Below, piece after piece: positions 56,601 through 64,000 of a stretch of DNA of 64,000 nucleotides. The stretch lies in NCBI GenBank assembly GCA_022885665.1, contig JAGQDJ010000142.1:1-64000 (forward strand). Direction: 5' to 3'. Source of the DNA: Triops longicaudatus (taxonomy: Eukaryota; Arthropoda; Branchiopoda; Notostraca; Triopsidae). The notes beneath the pieces were generated by a model. That model was not told where the DNA came from, did not search any database, and saw only the letters and a program-made list of their open reading frames with translations. Both the position numbers and the translations under genes were made by a program. Every line of letters begins with the position of its first letter. Position 1 is the first letter of the stretch.

Positions 56601-59600
56601 GTGGACCAGCAGTGGTAGTAGTAGTAATGTTAGTAGTAGTACACTTGCGGGCCTGTCTTTACCTTTTTACCTTTCGCGCCTTTTAAGAACACGGCTATTG
56701 TTGTTTAACCCTTCTTATACCATGTAAGGATTGGGGTGGCGGAGTACAAAAGGTAAGAGAAGATCCCCAGACCCTACCGAGGTTCTTTGTAGGGTAAACG
56801 TGTCAGGCTTGATTTGCACTGGGGAACTTGAGGCGCCCCAATAACATAAACCGTGACCGTTTTCTACTGTAATGCTCCCTTTGCCAGAAGTTCGCTGCGT
56901 CTCACCCAAAGGTTTCCCTCCGCTCGTATTGCACCAACGAGTTAATCCCACCGGGGTTTTGAAACCTGGCTCCTTAACTGGATGAAATCAGAGATGCTGG
57001 ACTTAGAAATCCAGATGGGGACTCTATTATTATTACTTTTTAAAAAGCAAAATAAGTAAAGTGAAAATTGTGTAGGAATTAGTGTTTACGATTACATATT
57101 TGAAACAAATGGATTCGTGACCGAGTGAACTTAGCCTTTAATTATTGTGTGCGCATATTCGAAAAGATTACGAGCTTTTCTGATGTAAAATTCGAAGCGT
57201 AACTTAGAATCATGAAAAACTGAAGTAGAAGAAAAAATCGAGTTCAGTTTAGGAAAAGTATGAATTGAAGAATCGTAAACGGGTTGGGCCCTGAAATGCC
57301 ACATTCAATGGCCAAAGTTACAGGAAGTTTAATTGCGGTGCTTCGTAACACGGAAGGTATTATAAACGAATGACATGGCGGAGTTTAGTTTAGTGGAATA
57401 CATGAAAACTTGTGTAAATGAACTGTCCTCTTGCGGTGGAGGTCATTTACCTGCGGTGGTTGGGTAAATATTTAGAGCGTTTATAACAGGGTCCAGATAT
57501 TTTAAGGAAATGCTGTGTATATGTGTGTGTGGGTAATGTAGTGGACAAAGGAAGGGGGGGTCGACGTGGGGCATACAAATGGAAAGACTCTGAACAGTTG
57601 CCTAGGCTAATGAATCGTCTCGGAAGATCATAACATAACATTCTTCTTAGACAACATCCCTCCTCGGAAAAGTTTTCGAAACAAGCTGGGCTGTTGTTGT
57701 ATTAGTGAACACGAGAACTTTACGCCCCAACACAAGAGCGAGAGAACCAAACTAAACATATGCAGATGGAGTCCAGAACACCATAACTCTCTTTCTCCCA
57801 GCTAGATCGAATAGTCAAAACCCATCGAGTTGAAGGGTCAATGCATCCAAAAGACGACTAGGCAAAGCATGGAAGACTTGAAAAGTGTTGAAAAGAAAAT
57901 TCTGGGGAAAAGAAATCGGAGGGGGTGGGTGCACCGTTGAAGCTCTCTTTTTTAACGCCCTTATTCAGTGTGAAGCAAAGGAAAAAGTGGTGGAAAAGGG
58001 GGGAGCTTGGGTTTCGAAAATCCTGATCAAAGTTTTTGCAGTGAAAAGTGCTAGGCAAGAAACTGGGCATGTTGTTGTATGTAATAATGGACGTGAAGAC
58101 AAAAGATGCTAAGGAAGGAAGGAGAGATAGATAAAGAAAAGAGTTATCGAGGGGAGATTTCCGGGTGACGTCGAAAGTGCTCTTGGGAAAGTCACGAAAA
58201 AGTTCGCAGCAGTGACTGGAAAACCTGGTTGAGGCTCGGTGAGACGAAATATCAAGTATCCCTAAGACGCTCATCAAGAGTCGTTGAAATTTTTGACTTT
58301 TTCTTTCTCACACATTCGACGGGTCTTTGTGTAAGAACCAAGATGAGAGGGTCCCTCGCTAGGGGAGCTGAAAGCCCGTTTCTTGGCCCATTCTTTTATT
58401 ATTTTTTTTTTACTTTCCGTTTTTTTTTCTAAAAAAAGAAACAAGCGTAGAGATTAGGGGGGGGAAATGCAAACCTTTTGTCTGTAAAAAACGGGTAATA
58501 GTATACAAATCAAGTACATAGTGGATACTCCTTAATCAGGTTACCGTTTTGTCAAAACTCTTCAGAAAAGATTTTCTAGTTAAGTTTCATAACACCCTTG
58601 ATCCATGTTGTCAGAATCACGTAAAATGCAATTCCATCGTTGGCGCTTTTGATCGATTTGCGAAGCCTAGCATGGTTTCGTTACGCATAGAATTTTTAAA
58701 AGACTAGTTGAAAACATGTATTCCTAAAAAGAAGATGGGTTGCACACAGGGAAGTTGGCAGAGTTTAGGGAACTTTTGTGTGAATCGCGGTAATCGGGCC
58801 ATTGTGATCTTCGTAGGAAGAATTTCGCACCATTAACGGCAATTGCGCCGGTGATTGAGATAGGGACTTGGCTTGTACAAATTCCTTTTCTTGTTCGAGT
58901 GATAAAAGGCAAAAGGAGGTGGAAACAAGAAATGTAGGAAGGGGTCGTTTTTGTTAGTGTTTAATTTAGATTGCGTGCTGAAGTTGAGATGGACACACGT
59001 AGCAGTTGTTATGTTGCCCGTCAGCTAGCCATCAATTCCATGTCTTAAAAAGAGTCCTGCCTTTGCAAGTACCGTGTCGGATGCTAATCAGCCACTACAA
59101 ATGCTCCAACTAGTCTTCTTTCATTTCAGAGCAGTTACTTCCACCAACAAGCCCAAAAAATTATAAGCCTTTTCCATTGGGAGTGTATAAGTTTACCTTG
59201 TGCTGCAAGTCTCGATCGGGCAGAATTGAGGATTGAAGCACAACGGTTTCTCTTTTTCACGTCATATCCTGTGATACTAGCTTGAACCCGTTGTAACGTA
59301 CCCAGTTTGCCTTATTTGGAACGAAAGACTAATGTGGAGAACTGTACGGGGAGAAGTAATGAAACTAGCGAAGGCTTTTATATATAAATACGTCAGGTGT
59401 ATTATTGGTATTTAGCATTGAGAGAAACGGTCTTTTTGGTTTCTTCATGGTTTGGTACCAGTTTGGAGCTTTTCCTTGAAGAAGTATATAAAAAACTTGC
59501 AAAGTGGTCCAGTGTCCGGTGCAATGGCTGGGAACCGTAGAAATGGTGCATATTATAGCGGAAACGGTCCGATGTCGGCAAGATGTTGGCGATGAGTCTG

Positions 59601-59928
59601 CTCACCCGACTGCGGCGTTTTCCTTGACTGGAGACGAAAATGAAAGTGGTAACGTGTAAAGCGACTGAAGGAATGCAAACGGACTTGGTTGATTGCGAAA
59701 GATAACATTCTTTTTTCCCCTTTGTATTAGAAAATAGCTTACCCGACAATGTCCTACTTTCACACCTGTTGAATTAGAGTTATCAACCGACGCTGGTTGA
59801 CAAGTTGAGATGGGGTGAATTTGTAATAGTTTCGGCACCAGTGTTGTGACCTCATGTCTATGGAGTGTTACGGAAAAAGGATATGGTTGGCGACGCGCAA
59901 TACAATAGCTACAGCGAAGGGGCTGGAG

Positions 59929-59977
59929 AAGTGGGGAGTAGTTATTGGTTATTGTATATTAACCAGGCTCCCCACTT
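59929..59977. repeat. Two-part hairpin
   Basis: Outer stem AAGTGGGGAG with CTCCCCACTT (10 bp) and inner stem TGGTTA with TAACCA (6 bp), separated by an asymmetric bulge. Loop of about 8 bases. Meaning unknown. Confidence 0.55.
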
Positions 59978-62900
59978 TTTGGTCGTGTTATAGTTGGGTG
60001 TCAGTACGCTCCCTTTAATAGAGTGAATGTTGTACAAGTCACCCTTTTTAATCGGATCATATTTGTATGGCTTCACGGCAAGTTAGATGGGGCATGCTAG
60101 AAGTGACAGGCGTATCATCGAGAGCTATTATCAGGCAATCGACCACAATGATATGAAACATAAAAGCCACACACCGTAACCTCCCTTGAGCAAGGGCCTT
60201 TCTCCCCCTTTCATGTCTCTTTCTCCCCCTCCCCCCTTCAGGGATGTGTCTGCTTAAAAACGCGTATGAATAGTGTATCAGTCATAAAGGGGATTCTAGA
60301 AAGAGTAGCAACGAGGGTTACGTTGACATGGGCTCTTAGATTGCTACTACATCCACCCTTGCGTAATTCAAACCAGAGTATGTTATTGGTTAGTTCAAAG
60401 AGCATAAAAAATAGGAGTAACCGAGTGGTCAACAACTGCCTGCCTGCCTTTCTTTTGTAGGGTAGCAGTCTTCAAAAAGGTATTCGTCAAGCAGATCTTG
60501 AAAATTTTCAGATTAATATTGTTTGGTGATTTAAAATAAAGGTTAGACGCATTTGTCGAACTATTTTGAGCTCTATGAAAGGTTTACTACAGATACCCCA
60601 CAGTAGAACTTCAACTGATTTTATCGACTGAACGAGTTGGACGGTATGGAGTAACATGGTAAAGCCCGTGATTGTAAACTGAACTCCGAGCAAAAGCAAG
60701 GTATATAAATCCGTCTCTTGCGAAAGTAATGCAGTGACCAGCATAGCCAGTATTGAAAAATTGAAGTTTTACTATATCCAATCCATTACTTTCCTACATT
60801 TACATATTAATGAAGCAAAAGCTTCCACATAGACTATTTCTTTCGAGCTGGGTAAAAATAAGTGGTTGCTCAGCCGGGGAAAAAGAAGATTACTTTGAAC
60901 TCGGGGGGTATTATGTGGGTAATGCATCACTGCGAGTGCGGGTAATAGCTCACAGAGTGGACGCAAGTTACGGGGAGGCCGAGGAGTGACGAGCAGATCA
61001 CTTTTGTGGAAGGCAAAAGAGCGAAAAAAGAAATCAAACTATATGGGAGGGCGTTGTCGTGACAACCGATGAGCTTAACAGTCCCCGAGATGTTGGAAAA
61101 CCTTTGATCCTCGGAAGCCTGGAATTGAGCACGACATGCTGTAGATGACCTGTAAAGTGGCCAAGCAAGATGACTTTAACATATATGCATCGAAAATGCC
61201 AGCATAAGAGAGTGCATGTAGAGTATTCCGCCCACCATCTCCCCCTCCCTTTTGCTCCACTGTCAAATTGCATACTACTGAGTGGAAATGAGACCAAGAC
61301 ACTTGTGTTTGTTGTTTTTCTTGCTTGACCCTCCGCTGCGGTTACACTGTTAAGGGCTAGTGAAAACATTCAAGTTGCTATAAAAACTTTTTTCTTTTAA
61401 AATTTAGTTTTAATTCTTGATTTCCATTTCAGTTCTTGGTATAATTACTGTTTTTCGTTGGCGATGATGGCGGATGGACCGTCTTTAAGGAAAGCTAGTG
61501 GCATTGCGCGCACACCTGGGTTCACAGTATGCAATAAAGCATAATCCGGTTGGGATTGGAACAATAGACCATCTTGATTATTGTTCTCTCAGGAGGGGGG
61601 GGTGGAGGGTGTTTCCTGTGACGTCTTAAAAGCTGTTTGGGCAACGAGGAATGAGGGTTTCCAAAGCACAAGCCAGCCAGCAGCTTCTTTTTCCTAATCC
61701 CAGCCTCAGCAGGGAAGATGGACAATGGCGTGCGTGTAAAATTAGAATTCTGTCCCTGGGAGCTATAGAGAATACACAGTAGAAAGCATAACTTTATAGA
61801 GTATGTACCGTAATCAGAGCTCTTGCGAATGTTTTCCCGCTCCCACCCCCAGGATAGTTTTCTTATTTTTTTTTTTTTTTAAGTTTCGAAAAGCCATTGA
61901 AAAGGAAAAACTGATTGGAGCCAAAAGTTGGCGCTCTTCAGGATCTGTACTCAGCATTGAGCTGGGTGGACTGGATTGTTTGTAAAACCAGTTCACGGCT
62001 AAAGTGGCGTTTCTAAAGGCAAACAGAGGTTGAAAGTAGGAGTTAGATAGTGGTCAGTTGGGCGACGCCAATGTCATTAGCGTCCACACTTTGGAAAGAG
62101 GAGAAGGAGAACCGCCACCAGTCAACGTGCACTGCATCCGAAGAAGACAAGTTAAACCATTGTTCTCGTGTTAGTATTATTCCCTTTTTTATTTCGCTTT
62201 CTGCTGCTTGGGCTCCTCACGAGGCGAGTTTTAGCTCCGTGCCAAGCACCATCACCCATCAGTCATAGAAATTAAGCTTATCATCTTAAGTGCTTTGGCG
62301 CCTGTCGCCGGATCCTAAAACTGCGGTTAGCCAGATCTGGGAAGAAGATCTCCCCCGTCAGACGTACAGAAAGGGACCTTAAATTTTCCAAATTAATTTA
62401 GGTGACTAATGAGGCTTAATACGCTATCCAGCCTCAACTCCTTCGCACAATGACCATCGTAAACATGAAATGTGGTATATTCCGTGCTTGACGGAAGAAG
62501 ACCTGGTGTGCTTAGACTAGCATATAGATCTACCTCTACGCAACGATCCTTAGTTTGCCGATTACCTCATTGATTGGATACTAGTTCCTCCTCCCATGTA
62601 GCCTGCTCTCTTGATTAGTTATTTTGCTTATCTGATCGAAAGCGCTTTCAATTTACATCAAATTACGGAGGGACAAGTCCTGTTGGGCTCATACAGATTG
62701 ATGGCAGGAAGCGTTAAGCGAAAGAATACCGTTAGTTAATACCAACACTTACGAACATCGTGATTTTCCAAGTCTGTACCACTAACGCAGAATTGTGCGT
62801 GTGTATCTAAATGAACGTTAGTATGTCAAAAGCACGTTTAAGTTCTATAGCAACTTATTAAGAGAAGTTTTAGGAATAGAAAGTTTGTATTTATGTAGCG

Positions 62901-64000
62901 TTTCAATCGTTTTTGCCTGGGCTTTCAGTCGTCTTGTGTAAAAGCTTTTCTCAGGCTATGTTGATGTTTGACTCAATGCAACAATGAATTTCGCTATACC
63001 AACGAAGGTTTGGGAGATTCCTTCAATACGTTCTTCATAGCATTCTAAACAAAATAAGCATAAGCTGTGTTGATTGTAAGCTAATGTAAAAGAACCTTCT
63101 TACTAGCCTGCATGTTGCGTAAAAATGGTGAAAGCATTTTAGCTTAACTTTTGTTTTTCTTTCAATTGTAGCTTCGCGTGGTGCTTGAAGCCTGAGCTGG
63201 AAAATTTAACAAAGAGCCATGAGACTGTCGAAAAAAAGTGAAAAGAGGCAAAGAAAGTTGAATATGGTTTTTGGTTAGTATAGTGATGGCCAGCCACGGA
63301 ATCACGTCCTGTCACGCTCAAGATGGTGGGCTGCCTTTTGTGTTGATTTGAATAAGAAGGACGTGATGTAGCACGAGGGGGAACTTGAAATAGCTTGAAA
63401 TTTCAGGTAGAGTGAGAGTAAAGAATACCCAAAGCACCTTAGCAGTAGTAGCAGCAGCAGCCAACATGCAGCAAAGCAGAAGTTAGGGGGAAAAGAAGGC
63501 AAAAAGAGAACATAGAAAAAATTAGGGGCTTCTCGCCTTGGCGTTTGCACAGTAGGCGGATCCTTCCCCAAGCTCCTAAGTAGAAGAAAATTTCAACATC
63601 TCCGCTATTAAAGGTGAGATGGAGCAAGAAGATGGATGCGCCCAGGGTGATGTAAAAAGGCACCAGAAGGACAACCTCTTTAGTTAACGAATTCCTGGAC
63701 TGTAATCACACAGCTCTTGTGTATAGAAAACGAACCAAAGAACGTGAGGGGGGAGGAGGAAGAGGAAAAAGGCTCCCAAAAGAAGAGTAAAACCCATGGA
63801 CGGTTACCTAAAGCTTAAGAAACGACGGTGACATTGTTGAGGCTGTCTGTTTACAGCACTCCTAATCTTCCAAGGAAGAATTTCCTTTGTTTGGCATTTA
63901 ACGGTAGCTCGAGTGGGGTCGGTGTTACGATGCGTGTAATGGATGTGTGCTGTGTGTGTAGGGATGGGGGGGTGGGGGGCTTGTCACATCAGGGAACCGG

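Larger units (their letters stand above)
52252..64000 (+). other. pan: Large pangolin intron, second part
   Basis: 11.7 kb to the window end, presumably still inside pangolin. No further pangolin exon seen. Purine-rich + strand runs (57860-58200), a 13-bp-stem hairpin at 53590-53627, a split-stem hairpin at 59929-59977, and a 200-codon minus-strand frame at 55565-56167. No tRNA, repeat array or nested gene that I can support. Confidence 0.55.

Noticed and set aside
31260..61110. Several CTTTGAT-type TCF motifs in the pangolin region (for example 61101-61110)
   Set aside because: The number seen is about what chance predicts for a 7-base motif on two strands.
1..64000. tRNA, rRNA and CRISPR arrays
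   Set aside because: No TPsiC-arm-like GTTCGAATC in a foldable context, no rRNA-like stretch, and no regularly spaced repeats seen by eye.

Overview
This is arthropod, almost certainly insect, nuclear DNA. Evidence: GT-AG introns (many only about 50 bp), a BEL/Pao LTR retrotransposon, a tandem cluster of insect-type gustatory receptors ending in the TYxxxxLQ signature, and an N-terminal segment of pangolin/TCF. I cannot fix the order. All exon models below were built by joining reading frames at splice sites with phase and length checks; no transcript data were used.

Left end (1-9.4 kb): the middle of a CENP-I/Mis6 kinetochore gene on + (four exons, entering from outside the window, with one in-frame TAA), followed by a 6.7-kb BEL/Pao element on the minus strand (2688-9433) with both LTRs and four breaks in its coding region. 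Three single-N positions here (995, 1608, 8058) each sit between two nearly identical 130-200 bp copies, so they look like unmerged contig ends.

10.0-15.8 kb: three intronless gustatory receptor genes in tandem on the minus strand. 16.5-17.1 kb: mitochondrial ribosomal protein bS18m (MRPS18C) on +. 17.9-20.3 kb: an 11-exon secreted M14 metallocarboxypeptidase on minus. 20.8-23.4 kb: a 10-exon secreted matrix metalloproteinase on minus.

24.4-31.0 kb: three + strand housekeeping-type genes: the spliceosomal core protein SmB, an hnRNP F/H (Glorund-like) splicing factor, and a CRIP-type single-LIM protein. SmB and hnRNP F/H both act in pre-mRNA splicing, and the hnRNP gene carries a G-run-rich intron that could be a self-binding site.

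31.0-64.0 kb: the 5' part of pangolin/TCF on +. A GC-rich CpG-dense patch lies about 0.8 kb before the start codon. Three coding exons are visible (34563-34712, 37053-37128, 41006-41112). At least 22.9 kb of further sequence follows without another recognisable exon; the HMG box must lie beyond the window. One 556-bp pogo/Tigger-like element with TA target duplication is inserted there. I found no CRISPR array, rRNA or convincing tRNA, and no undescribed multi-gene system; the most unusual items are the CENP-I fragment, the receptor trio, the pogo-like element and an apparent substrate-site substitution in the carboxypeptidase.
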